Positions 1 through 7,317 of a stretch of 9,011 bases of DNA are shown here, in pieces (the stretch's first letter is position 1; each line of letters opens with the position of its first letter). The stretch comes from Candidatus Bathyarchaeota archaeon. GTDB taxonomy: Archaea; Thermoproteota; Bathyarchaeia; Bathyarchaeales; DTEX01. The stretch covers positions 20,653 to 29,663 of the forward strand of contig JAGTQS010000010.1 in assembly GCA_018397055.1 (NCBI GenBank), given 5' to 3'. The notes under the pieces were generated by a model. That model saw only the letters and a list, made by a program, of their open reading frames with translations. It searched no databases and was not told the origin of the DNA. The translations under genes and the position numbers were made by a program.

Positions 1-370
1 TTAGTATGTCATATACAGTCATACGTGGGTCAAGAGATGTGTAAGGATTTTGAAACACCATTTGGATGCCACGCCTGATCTTTCGAATTTTTTCAGAGTT
101 TTTGGAGCGAAAGGCTTCAAAAATGTTTATTCCATCAAAGGTTACTTCGCCCGTATTCGGCTCTTCTAAATACATGAGAGTTTTGCCTAGAGTGGTTTTT
201 CCGCAACCGCTTTCCCCCACTAATCCCAGGTTTTCACCTTGTTGAATAGTTAGGCTAACATTGTCAACGGCATGAACCACGCCAATCTGCTTTTTCATAA
301 GGATGCCTCTTTGATAAATTGGATAGTGCTTAACAAGGTTCTTTATTTCAAGTAAATTTCGTGTACTCAT
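1..370 (-). CDS. oppF: Oligopeptide/dipeptide ABC transporter ATP-binding protein F, partial (C-terminus beyond the window)
   Basis: This is the second ATPase of the peptide-type importer; it should pair with the D subunit on the cytoplasmic face of the B/C permease and power import. Translating the minus strand from ATG at 370 gives 123 codons running off the window edge. A Walker A motif (GESGCGKT) lies at about residues 52-59, and the Q-loop (QMVFQNP) has its glutamine at about 107, followed by the family-typical TSLDPR. The charged insert near residues 20-30 (QRGILMKKQIG) is typical of OppF/DppF rather than OppD. The signature, Walker B and H-loop lie outside the window. A GGAGG at 378-382, overlapping the stop codon of the D gene, sits 7 bases before the ATG, so the two are translationally close. 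Peptide specificity versus nickel or sugar cannot be read from the ATPase; the opp name is by family resemblance. Confidence 0.93.
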   Translation of the reverse strand, partial: MSTRNLLEIKNLVKHYPIYQRGILMKKQIGVVHAVDNVSLTIQQGENLGLVGESGCGKTTLGKTLMYLEEPNTGEVTFDGINIFEAFRSKNSEKIRKIRRGIQMVFQNPYTSLDPRMTVYDIL

Positions 371-381
371 ATTCAATCCTC

Positions 382-1365
382 CTATGCTCCAGCAAGAGAA
401 AGATTACGCCAAAAGTGACAAGCAACAAGATGGCCATTATCAGTAACTTCTAAAGGTGGAACTTTTTTTGTACAAATCTCTTGTGCATAGGGACATCTGG
501 GGTGGAATCTGCACCCTGATGGTGGATCAATCAAGTTAGGAATATTTCCTGGAATAACCTTTAGGTCTTTGCGTTGGTCGATTCGTGGTACTGCTTGAAG
601 AAGGGCTTCTGTATAAGGATGGCTTGGCTTCTTAAAAAGCGAGCGGGTATCCGCAACTTCAGCAACCATTCCCGCATAAAGAACTTGTACGCGCTGTGTT
701 ACTTCAGCAACAATACCCATATCGTGGGTAATCATTACAAGGGACATTTTCTCTTTTTGCCTAAGATCTTTAAGAAGACTTAGTACTTGTGCTTGAACTG
801 TTACATCAAGATTTGTTGTAGGTTCATCAGCAAAAAGAAGCGAGGGTCCACAAGCTAGTGCTCTAGCGATAGCTATGCGTTGTTTCATGCCACCACTCAA
901 TTCATGGGGATAGGCCTTTATCCGAAGTTCTGGTTCTGAAATACGTACCATCTCTAATAGTTTAATGACTTGTTCTGTAACCTGTTTTTTTGAAAGATCT
1001 TTATTGTGTTCTCGAATGACTTCAGCCAGCTGACTTCCAATAGTGTAAAGGGGATTAAGAGACGTAGTTGGATCCTGAAAAGTCATCGCTATCTTTGCGC
1101 CTCGAATTTTCCTCATCTCATCTTCCGACTTTGCTAAGAGATCTTCTCCCTCAAACATGATACTTCCGGCAAGAATTCTTCCAGGCTGTGGAACAATCCG
1201 CATTATAGAGAGGCTAGTAACCGTTTTCCCAGAACCTGACTCTCCTACTAAACCAACTGTTTCATCTTTTTCGACTTTAAAATCCACGCCATCAACAGCT
1301 TTGACTATGCCTGCTTCGGTGAAAAAGTATGTTTTTAATCCCTTTACGTCTAATAATGGCTCCAT
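382..1365 (-). CDS. oppD: Oligopeptide/dipeptide ABC transporter ATP-binding protein D
   Basis: First ATPase of the importer, 327 residues, the usual length for OppD/DppD. Visible motifs in order: Walker A GESGSGKT (41-48), Q-loop glutamine 97, signature LSGGMKQR (156-163), Walker B LLFADE (176-181) with catalytic Glu181, D-loop region TTNLD, and H-loop His214. The C-terminal oligo_HPY extension begins at about SHPYTEALL (248-256). It ends with four cysteines, Cys285, Cys291, Cys298 and Cys316 (C-X5-C-X6-C-X17-C), a pattern reported to hold an iron-sulfur cluster in DppD-type subunits. All catalytic residues are intact. An AGGAG overlapping the stop of permease C lies 10 bases before the ATG. 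It sits between permease C and ATPase F in a tight operon. The family call is secure; the transported substrate is not. Confidence 0.95.
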   Translation of the reverse strand: MEPLLDVKGLKTYFFTEAGIVKAVDGVDFKVEKDETVGLVGESGSGKTVTSLSIMRIVPQPGRILAGSIMFEGEDLLAKSEDEMRKIRGAKIAMTFQDPTTSLNPLYTIGSQLAEVIREHNKDLSKKQVTEQVIKLLEMVRISEPELRIKAYPHELSGGMKQRIAIARALACGPSLLFADEPTTNLDVTVQAQVLSLLKDLRQKEKMSLVMITHDMGIVAEVTQRVQVLYAGMVAEVADTRSLFKKPSHPYTEALLQAVPRIDQRKDLKVIPGNIPNLIDPPSGCRFHPRCPYAQEICTKKVPPLEVTDNGHLVACHFWRNLSLAGA

Positions 1366-1378
1366 CTCATTGTGGCTC

Positions 1379-2314
1379 CTAGTCTCTTAGTCTCGGATTA
1401 AGTGCATCTGAAAGGCCATCTCCTAATAAGTTAAAGCCTAAGACAGCGAAAAGCGTTGCAAGTCCAGGGAAAACTGGAGTCCACCACTCAGTTCTCATAT
1501 ACGTAATTCCTTCCTGAATTGTTATCCCCCATGTTGAGGTGTTTGCATCTCCAAAACCAAGAAAACTGATTACAACCTCGGTTAATATATTTCCGGCAAT
1601 GAGTAGTGATGCTGTTATAATAACCGGGGTTAAAGTGTTTGGTACAATGTGATGGAAAATTATACGCCACCTACTGGCTCCAAGAGCTTGTGAGGCCTTA
1701 ACAAACTCTAGCTCTCTGATTCTAAGTATTTCACCTCTTACGACAAATGATATGGTGGACCAACCAAAAAATCCTAATAGAAGAAGGATAAGAGTCAAGC
1801 CGAATCCTTGAGCTACAAGAATCATGAAAACCCTTGCAAACAACAGTATTAGAGGTAGTAATGGAATAGTATAAAATACTTGGGTAATCATCAAGATAAA
1901 GTCGCCGGCTCCTCCTCTGAGATACCCAGCTATAGCGCCGATTACTAATCCTATTAACACGCTAACTGCCGTAGCTCCTACACCAACATACAAATCTCCA
2001 CGTGCGCCATGTAATACCTCGCTAAAAACATCCAAACCTGCCTTGCTTGTACCAAATGGATGTTTCCATGAAGGAGGCTGCCCAGCTTCACCTTGGTATA
2101 AAGGAAGATAACTACGTGGAGGATAAGGGGCTAACCATTGGCTGGTTAATGCTATGAATATGTAGAAAAGGACGATAAAAAGACCTGCTAACCCTGCCTT
2201 GTTTCTTTTGAATCTCCTCCATCCTACAGCCCATTGACTGGCTCCTCTTCTTTGGGTGGTTGTTGTTTCCTGCTTATTTGTTGTTTTTTGTTTTGTCTTT
2301 TTAAAAATGCGCAT
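1379..2314 (-). CDS. oppC: Oligopeptide/dipeptide ABC transporter permease C
   Basis: One of the two membrane subunits of the importer, 311 residues. A cytoplasmic Lys/Thr/Gln-rich N-terminus (about residues 1-36) precedes the OppC_N segment with WRRFKRNKAGLAG and a first helix at about 41-58. The short external loop with HPFGTSKAGLDVFSEVLHGA (85-104) is the family signature before the transport core. Further helices lie at about 110-132, 140-165, 170-192, 228-252 and 280-300. The ATPase-contacting EAA-type loop is at about 207-225 (ASQALGASRWRI). It ends NPRLRD, as is common in this family. The start is the first ATG after a GGTGA that overlaps the stop of permease B. The long polar tail before helix 1 is unusually Thr/Gln-rich; I attach no function to it. 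Confidence 0.94.
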   Translation of the reverse strand: MRIFKKTKQKTTNKQETTTTQRRGASQWAVGWRRFKRNKAGLAGLFIVLFYIFIALTSQWLAPYPPRSYLPLYQGEAGQPPSWKHPFGTSKAGLDVFSEVLHGARGDLYVGVGATAVSVLIGLVIGAIAGYLRGGAGDFILMITQVFYTIPLLPLILLFARVFMILVAQGFGLTLILLLLGFFGWSTISFVVRGEILRIRELEFVKASQALGASRWRIIFHHIVPNTLTPVIITASLLIAGNILTEVVISFLGFGDANTSTWGITIQEGITYMRTEWWTPVFPGLATLFAVLGFNLLGDGLSDALNPRLRD

Positions 2315-2322
2315 ATTTTCAC

Positions 2323-3291
2323 CTACCCTAATCTAACCCGTGGATCGATTAATCCATAGAATAGATCTGTGATGATATTAGCAATCATCAGCATTATAGT
2401 TATAATGACAGTTATTCCAACTATTAATGGGATATCCAGAGAGAAAGTTGCTTGTACAAACTTATATCCTAAGCCAGGCCAATTAAATGCCGTTTCTAGT
2501 CCTGGTGCGCCAGCTAAGGAGGAGCCGAAGCCTAACCCTAAAATAGTTACGATTGGCGTTATTGCATTTCTAAGAGCATGTTTATAAATCACTGTTCTTT
2601 CCTTAAGTCCACAAGATCGGGCTGCTAATATGTAATCTTCTCTTAGAATTTGTAGCATATTTCCACGCATTAAGCGCACAAAAGTTGCAAACTGTACGTA
2701 TGTAAGGACTGATAAAGGCATAATTAAGTGAGCAATTCTATCAGCAAATTCGCTTCCCCACCATATTTTCGTGATACCCGCTGCTCCACCAGACGGAAAC
2801 CAGCCGAGATAAAGCGAAAAAACAATAATCATCATAAGACCAAGCCAAAACGTGGGCATTGAGTAACCAAAAAGCGCAATAGTTGTAATTGATACATCTT
2901 TCTTAGAGTACTGATGTAGAGCTGAGTATATCCCAATAGGTACGCCTATAGCTACCGCCAAAATGATAGATGGAATCTGCAGCATCAACGTGGGTAAAAT
3001 TAAAGGCGTAATTATATTAATTACTGGAGAGCCTGAGAGACTCCGACCTAAATTAAAATGTAGCAAATCCCAAAGCCAATATAGGTATCTAATATGTAAA
3101 GGCTCATTAACATGGTAATATGCTTTTAGGGCTTCTAAAACTTCAGGAGAAACAGAACGTAAACCTTGTCTGATGAGAGCTATTGGATCACCAGCTGCAT
3201 TTGATATAATGAATGTTAAAATTGAGACTCCTAGGAATACGGGAATCATGAAAAGTAAACGTCGAATTACGTATATTGTAAGGTTAGCCAT
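2323..3291 (-). CDS. oppB: Oligopeptide/dipeptide ABC transporter permease B
   Basis: Second permease subunit and first gene of the minus-strand operon. From ATG 3291 it is 322 residues, typical of OppB/DppB. The N-terminal helix (about 8-31) begins YVIRRLLFMIPVFLGVSILT, a classic OppB_TM_N start. Next comes the extracytoplasmic segment with GDPIALIRQGL (34-44) and NEPLHIRYLYWL (62-73). The transport-core helices occupy about 100-310, with the EAA-type loop at about 220-246 (YILAARSCGLKERTVIYKHA). The end IDPRVRLG is family-typical. The open frame extends eight codons upstream to a GTG at 3315. I prefer the ATG at 3291 because a full GGAGG lies 8 bases before it (3300-3304), whereas the GTG has no such site. 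Confidence 0.94.
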   Translation of the reverse strand: MANLTIYVIRRLLFMIPVFLGVSILTFIISNAAGDPIALIRQGLRSVSPEVLEALKAYYHVNEPLHIRYLYWLWDLLHFNLGRSLSGSPVINIITPLILPTLMLQIPSIILAVAIGVPIGIYSALHQYSKKDVSITTIALFGYSMPTFWLGLMMIIVFSLYLGWFPSGGAAGITKIWWGSEFADRIAHLIMPLSVLTYVQFATFVRLMRGNMLQILREDYILAARSCGLKERTVIYKHALRNAITPIVTILGLGFGSSLAGAPGLETAFNWPGLGYKFVQATFSLDIPLIVGITVIITIMLMIANIITDLFYGLIDPRVRLG

Positions 3292-3299
3292 TTTGACTT

Positions 3300-3304
3300 C
3301 CTCC
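3300..3304 (-). promoter_or_regulatory. Ribosome-binding site that fixes the start of permease B
   Basis: Reads GGAGG on the minus strand (AGGAGG if 3305 is included), 8 bases from the ATG at 3291. It lies inside the longer open frame that would start at GTG 3315, which argues against the longer start. Confidence 0.75.
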
Positions 3305-3354
3305 TTTTTGCTCACATTTTTTCAAAGTTGCCACATAGTAATAACATCTAAAGA

Positions 3355-3360
3355 TTTAAA
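3355..3360. promoter_or_regulatory. Candidate TATA box in the divergent gap, possibly shared by both directions
   Basis: TTTAAA is its own reverse complement and lies in the 108-base gap between permease B (start 3291) and the binding protein (start 3400). On the plus strand it is preceded by an A-rich stretch (TAAAG) that could act as a BRE. With the usual archaeal spacing of about 25 bases, transcripts would start near 3383 rightward, just before the GGAGG, and near 3330 leftward, giving a leader of about 40 bases. The sequence is seen; promoter use is inferred. No operator palindrome was recognised nearby. Confidence 0.4.
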
Positions 3361-3383
3361 TGTTTAATGATAGAAAAAATACT

Positions 3384-3388
3384 GGAGG
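3384..3388 (+). promoter_or_regulatory. Ribosome-binding site deciding the start of the solute-binding protein
   Basis: GGAGG lies 11 bases before ATG 3400 and inside the longer frame that begins at ATG 3367. It supports the internal ATG, from which a clean signal peptide follows at once. Confidence 0.6.
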
Positions 3389-3399
3389 ATCGTGAAAAA

Positions 3400-5883
3400 A
3401 TGGAAAAAAGAAAATTAGCTATTAACACACTATTAATCGCTTTGATTTTCAATTTATTGGCTGTTTCAATGGCAGGAACCCAAGCGCTGGTTTCAGAAGT
3501 TCAAGAGCAAAAACAAATAACGCAAGGCACAACTCCATTGTTCTCAATCACCCTACTTGCTCCAACAACAAATCCAGTTCGAAGGCAACATGCTGCGTTG
3601 ATTGCATATGCATTACAATCAATAGGAATTAACGCAAGAGTTGTATATGTTACGTTTTCCGATCTAATTGGACGGTTGTTCCCAGAGGATCCTGATAAAA
3701 TTGGTGCAACATTTGAAAATGGAGGCTTCGACATTGGCTTTATCGGATGGGGCTTCACCGCTCCAGTTCCAGACATTAAAAGTCAATACCTAGGGTCTGC
3801 AGAGGCATTTCCTCCAACAGGAAACAATTATGCCCTGTATAATAATTCAGAAGCAAACGCTTTACTTGAACAGATTTATACGACTCTTGATAGCACTATT
3901 CAACTTGAACTTTTCAAGCAACTGTCCTTAATACTCTTTAGAGATAAGCCATATATGCCAATATACGTGACTTCAGATGTTGTAGCTCGAAATCCAAACA
4001 TTAAGATACATGGCGACGCCAATGTATTCAGCACAATGGCAACTCCATTTGCTGACCTTCAATATATGAGCGGAGTAACGACTTACACCTTTGCAGAGGC
4101 TGGAGACTGGACTAGCCTTGCACCTTGGAATAACGTAGACTCCAACTCATTTTATGCCTTATTCGTGTATGGAATAACTCAAGGCGGTCTTCAACTTGTT
4201 GACACACGCACTAACACAATGTATAAAAACGAAGCAGAGGAGATAACTGCATCAGAGGATGGCAGAACCTGGACGATAAAGATTAAACCTGGCATATTGT
4301 TCCATGATGGCGTAGAAGTTACAGCTGACGATTATCTCTTCACTGAAATGGCAATAATGACTCCTGCAGTAGCCTCTGTAGGCTTGTCTGACAAGCTTGA
4401 CCGATTTGGCAGACTAGTTTCCTTCACATGGCTTAATGGAACAACAACTTACGTTGACAATTCTGATGGAACACTTACTGAACCAACATCCAGTTTCGTA
4501 GCAATAGATAGATACACCTATCAATTTACTATTAATCCACCAATATCGCCATACGCTTTTCTGAACCTTACAGAGACTGCAATTGCACCTCTTCCAAAAC
4601 ACTATTTGGAACAGTTCCCATTCAAACAATGGAACGAGCTACCATATGCAACAGGTCTTCAAGGAGCGTACACGTTCACTTGGGACGTCGCGAAGTATGG
4701 CGGCAACGGGTCATATACAGCGTATGGTCCGTTTGGCACAGGTCCGTATGTTTACACAGGATACGACCCCGTTAAGAAGATGGCAACACTCGTTAAATTC
4801 AAGGATTACTGGGACCGCGAAAGGCTGGAAAGCTTAGGATACTTCACCGTTGAAAAATACAATGTTGTTACCATTGTAGAGAAGGACTCAGCTATTGCAG
4901 CATATAGAAATGGCGAAGTTGACGCTCTTGACGTCAATTATCAACTAGCCACAGACCAAGATATTCTTCGTGAATTAGGCGCAAACGTCTTTGTAGTTCC
5001 TGAAATCGGCTGGCAGGAACTTGGAATAAACATGCAACACCCAATATTAGGCACCGGAGTAGACACTCCACTTGGCCAATCTGACCCATCAAGAGCTGCT
5101 GAAGCTGCTCGACACGTAAGGCAGGCTATAAGCTATTGTATCCCAAGAGAACTTATAGTCTCAGAGCTTCTAGCAGGATCAGCAATGCCAGGGACGACAG
5201 TCCTGAGAGCCTTCGGTGCAGGATTCGAAGATGGGTCAATATCTCCTGACCCGTATGACCTTGAACTTGCACGAGCAGAGCTAGCGGCTGCTGGATATGA
5301 AACAGGGGTAAACCCAATTGAACCAGTTCAACCTGGTGCGAACTTGCTTTATGGGCAAGCAGTGCCAATTGAAGGTTACTTTAAGAACCCAATTACGAAT
5401 GAGCCTTATGTGAACTTTGTAATCAAGATACAGGAAAGTCAAGATGGCGAAACATGGATTGACACTGGATACGCTCCTTTAACCGATGAAGATGGCTATT
5501 ATCACGCGATGGTTACGCTTGATTGGCCCACTACTTATGTGAGAGCAGTCTTCACTGGGTATGTCGTGTCAACTTCTATATCCGCAAAGTGGCCGATTGT
5601 CGCGGGAAGCTATTATGACGAGTTAGTAGCGTCTGGTGCAGTACAACAGATTCTACCACCAGAGATAGGACCAGTTCAAACCATTACGTTGAAGACTATG
5701 AGTGAAATCCTGACTAGCGCCACGTCTAATTTGGCAACAAGGACTGACGTTACGACGTTAACAAACAAGGTAACAGATCTTACAAACAGTGTAAACACTT
5801 TGACAACCTACCTGTACATTTCGATAGGAGTAGCCGTAGTCGCTATAGTGATAGCCATTGTGGCTGTCATGAAAAAAGCTTAA
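3400..5883 (+). CDS. Membrane-anchored family-5 (peptide-type) ABC solute-binding protein with rearranged lobe order
   Basis: Extracellular receptor of the adjacent importer, 827 residues from ATG 3400. The frame also opens at ATG 3367, 11 codons earlier, but that start lacks a ribosome-binding site and would put acidic residues before the signal peptide. Order in 3400-based numbering: signal peptide, about 1-29 (KRK then a hydrophobic core, AGTQA end); a segment of about 48-204 that resembles the C-terminal part of SBP_bac_5 proteins (NPVRRQHAALIAYALQSIGI, FDIGFIGWG, a helix pair, then KPYMPIYVTSDVVARNPNIK); the usual N-terminal start at about 226-320 (TFAEAGDWTSLAPWNNVDS, then SEDGRTWTIKIKPGILFHDG and VTADD); the middle of the fold up to ARAELAAAGYETG (about 624-636); a beta-rich, Ig-like segment (about 640-730); a Thr/Leu heptad-like stalk (about 764-802); one membrane helix (about 803-824) and a KKA tail. 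It is longer than the family's usual 500-600 residues. No lipobox cysteine is seen. The ligand is probably peptide but unproven. Confidence 0.92.
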   Translation: MEKRKLAINTLLIALIFNLLAVSMAGTQALVSEVQEQKQITQGTTPLFSITLLAPTTNPVRRQHAALIAYALQSIGINARVVYVTFSDLIGRLFPEDPDKIGATFENGGFDIGFIGWGFTAPVPDIKSQYLGSAEAFPPTGNNYALYNNSEANALLEQIYTTLDSTIQLELFKQLSLILFRDKPYMPIYVTSDVVARNPNIKIHGDANVFSTMATPFADLQYMSGVTTYTFAEAGDWTSLAPWNNVDSNSFYALFVYGITQGGLQLVDTRTNTMYKNEAEEITASEDGRTWTIKIKPGILFHDGVEVTADDYLFTEMAIMTPAVASVGLSDKLDRFGRLVSFTWLNGTTTYVDNSDGTLTEPTSSFVAIDRYTYQFTINPPISPYAFLNLTETAIAPLPKHYLEQFPFKQWNELPYATGLQGAYTFTWDVAKYGGNGSYTAYGPFGTGPYVYTGYDPVKKMATLVKFKDYWDRERLESLGYFTVEKYNVVTIVEKDSAIAAYRNGEVDALDVNYQLATDQDILRELGANVFVVPEIGWQELGINMQHPILGTGVDTPLGQSDPSRAAEAARHVRQAISYCIPRELIVSELLAGSAMPGTTVLRAFGAGFEDGSISPDPYDLELARAELAAAGYETGVNPIEPVQPGANLLYGQAVPIEGYFKNPITNEPYVNFVIKIQESQDGETWIDTGYAPLTDEDGYYHAMVTLDWPTTYVRAVFTGYVVSTSISAKWPIVAGSYYDELVASGAVQQILPPEIGPVQTITLKTMSEILTSATSNLATRTDVTTLTNKVTDLTNSVNTLTTYLYISIGVAVVAIVIAIVAVMKKA

Positions 5884-5903
5884 ACAACCCCCTCCTCTCT
5901 CCC

Positions 5904-5916
5904 TTTTTATTTTTTT
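5904..5916 (+). terminator. T-rich terminator after the solute-binding protein
   Basis: TTTTTATTTTTTT begins about 20 bases after the TAA stop, following a pyrimidine tract. There is no stem-loop, which fits archaeal oligo-T termination. The convergent small membrane-protein gene ends at 5919, so the gap between the two stop codons is almost entirely this element. Confidence 0.6.
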
Positions 5917-5918
5917 AG

Positions 5919-6290
5919 TTAAATACCAAGCAATGATAGAAGTATTAATTCTAAAATCAAAAATAGACCAGTTAACACGTAGACTAATGCTCTTCTTTCA
6001 GCAACAAGAGATTCATTCATAGTCCAAGCCTTATCACGCAACTTAAGAATTTTCATGACCATAGACCCCTTAGCGCTGTGCAACATGTCAACAGCACCTC
6101 CCGCAAAAAAGAAAACCATGGCCTCTAGCAACACCAAAAATCCAAGAGCATCCAAAACGCGTGCTGTTAAAACATAGCCCGAAAAAAACAGAGATGAGAT
6201 GACGCTTGCCACAATGTCGAAAAGTGTCATACATACAAATAGGCGTGCAGAGTTCTTAAGAACCTTTTTGGGTGAAAGCCTTTTCTCCAT
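5919..6290 (-). CDS. Small three-helix membrane protein of unknown function
   Basis: I do not recognise this family. From ATG 6290 it encodes 123 residues: a basic N-terminus (MEKRLSPKKVLKNSAR), helices at about 17-38 and 45-66, a loop of about 67-98 rich in charged residues (ILKLRDKAWTMNESLVAERR), and a third helix at about 100-121. A GGTGAT (6297-6302) six bases upstream matches the archaeal 16S 3' end, so I use this start; the same frame runs open to a TTG at 6512, but that extension has no start signal. With three helices and the basic ends, the N-terminus is probably cytoplasmic and the C-terminus outside, an inference only. It converges on the binding-protein gene and shares no operon with it. 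Upstream, 6291-6558 is AT-rich and holds only its presumed promoter. Confidence 0.72.
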   Translation of the reverse strand: MEKRLSPKKVLKNSARLFVCMTLFDIVASVISSLFFSGYVLTARVLDALGFLVLLEAMVFFFAGGAVDMLHSAKGSMVMKILKLRDKAWTMNESLVAERRALVYVLTGLFLILELILLSLLGI

Positions 6291-6296
6291 CAAACT

Positions 6297-6302
6297 ATCA
6301 CC
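6297..6302 (-). promoter_or_regulatory. Ribosome-binding site fixing the start of the small membrane protein
   Basis: Reads GGTGAT on the minus strand, six bases before ATG 6290. It complements AUCACC of the archaeal 16S rRNA 3' end and supports a 123-residue product over the 197-codon open frame. Confidence 0.65.
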
Positions 6303-6535
6303 GTTCCAAAAAAGGTTTACACACCTCAAATACTTTTCCAATCTAGGATTGATTAAATTTGAACCAACCGTTAAACAATAAAAAGAAGAAACATATATTG
6401 GGTTACATAAAAAGAAACGCCAATAGACTAAAGGCGGAGTTATTGGCACTAAGGAAAAGAGGCTGCAGAGTTTCCCCTCAAGTGAAGCAAGCCGCACATA
6501 CAAAATAATCAATATTTCTCTAAATAAACCTATGA

Positions 6536-6548
6536 GGCAATGATTGCC
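6536..6548. repeat. Short perfect inverted repeat after the TSUP transporter gene
   Basis: GGCAAT-G-ATTGCC is a six-base perfect inverted repeat around a single central base, 11 bases past the stop of the transporter gene on the minus strand. The one-base centre makes an RNA hairpin unlikely, and no T-run follows, so a terminator is not supported. It could be a protein-binding palindrome or chance. Confidence 0.35.
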
Positions 6549-6558
6549 ATAAACATTT

Positions 6559-7314
6559 TTATGAGGTGCGCACGTAATGTAGAAGTTTTATTGCAGCTAT
6601 GGCTGCAAGAGCTTGAACGAAGACTCTGAATTTCTTTTCAGGTATCCGTTTTAGGAACACTATGCCTGCCACTGCGCCCACAGCGACTGCTGGGAAAACC
6701 ATAAAGTCCAGTTGTAGCGACTCAGCTGTTATGAGGTTGAGGCTTGCGCTGAATGGCACCTTGAACCAGTTGAGCAGAAAGAAGTACCATGCGCCTGTGC
6801 CGATGAATTCAGTCTTTGGAATCTTCATAGTTAAGAAGTAGATTGAGACTATTGTTCCAGCCGCGTTAGCCATCATCGTCGTTACGCCTGCGGCTACACC
6901 AGTTCCAACAGCAAACCACCAGTTTTGGGATACGAACAAGTCTCCCCGCCCACTATTCTCAAACCAGAAATTGACTACAAGTATTACTAGAATTATGGCG
7001 CCAATTATCGGCTTCAATTGGGAGTCGTCAATTCTCTCCATGGCTACAAATCCTATCACTACGCCTAGTGCAGTCCAAGGCATAAGTCTAAGAAGGCAAG
7101 GCCAAACAGCATGCCTTCGGTAATAGGCCACAGCGAAAACGTCAGCAAACATAAGCAATGGAAGAACAATTCCTGTTGAGGCTTTTGCTGGAAAATACTC
7201 AGCCATCAAGGGAATAAACAAGATGCTCAACCCCGGAATCCCTGTCTTGGTCAATCCAATAGAGAAGGCTGTAGCCAAGGCTATCATCCATTGAAGCCAG
7301 TTAAGCTCAAGCAC
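6559..7314 (-). CDS. TSUP (TauE/SafE) family membrane transporter
   Basis: An integral membrane protein of about 251 residues, the normal TSUP size. The family moves organosulfur compounds, sulfite or similar small anions; the substrate here is not evident. Numbering below is from TTG 7317. There are two related halves of helices: the first has the motif GLTKTGIPGLSILFIPLMA (21-39), the second GVAAGVTTMMANAAGTIVSIYF (140-161). A conserved FIGTGAWYFFLLNWFKVPF block (171-189) and a LKRIPEKKFR loop (222-231) precede the last helix. The start is uncertain: GTG 7314 lies 8 bases after a GGTGA (7323-7327) and TTG 7317 lies 5 bases after it; ATG 7287 would cut into helix 1. I use GTG 7314. It is isolated, with 268 bases to the next gene downstream and no obvious sulfur-metabolism partner in the window. 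Confidence 0.9.
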   Translation of the reverse strand: MLELNWLQWMIALATAFSIGLTKTGIPGLSILFIPLMAEYFPAKASTGIVLPLLMFADVFAVAYYRRHAVWPCLLRLMPWTALGVVIGFVAMERIDDSQLKPIIGAIILVILVVNFWFENSGRGDLFVSQNWWFAVGTGVAAGVTTMMANAAGTIVSIYFLTMKIPKTEFIGTGAWYFFLLNWFKVPFSASLNLITAESLQLDFMVFPAVAVGAVAGIVFLKRIPEKKFRVFVQALAAIAAIKLLHYVRTS

Positions 7315-7317
7315 CAA

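Noticed and set aside
4414..4837. Smaller frames inside the solute-binding protein gene on both strands
   Set aside because: They overlap a long, clearly coding frame and have no family motifs of their own.
6291..6512. N-terminal extension of the small membrane protein to a TTG at 6512 (197 codons)
   Set aside because: No ribosome-binding site at the TTG, while ATG 6290 has GGTGAT six bases upstream; the extension looks like untranslated AT-rich DNA.
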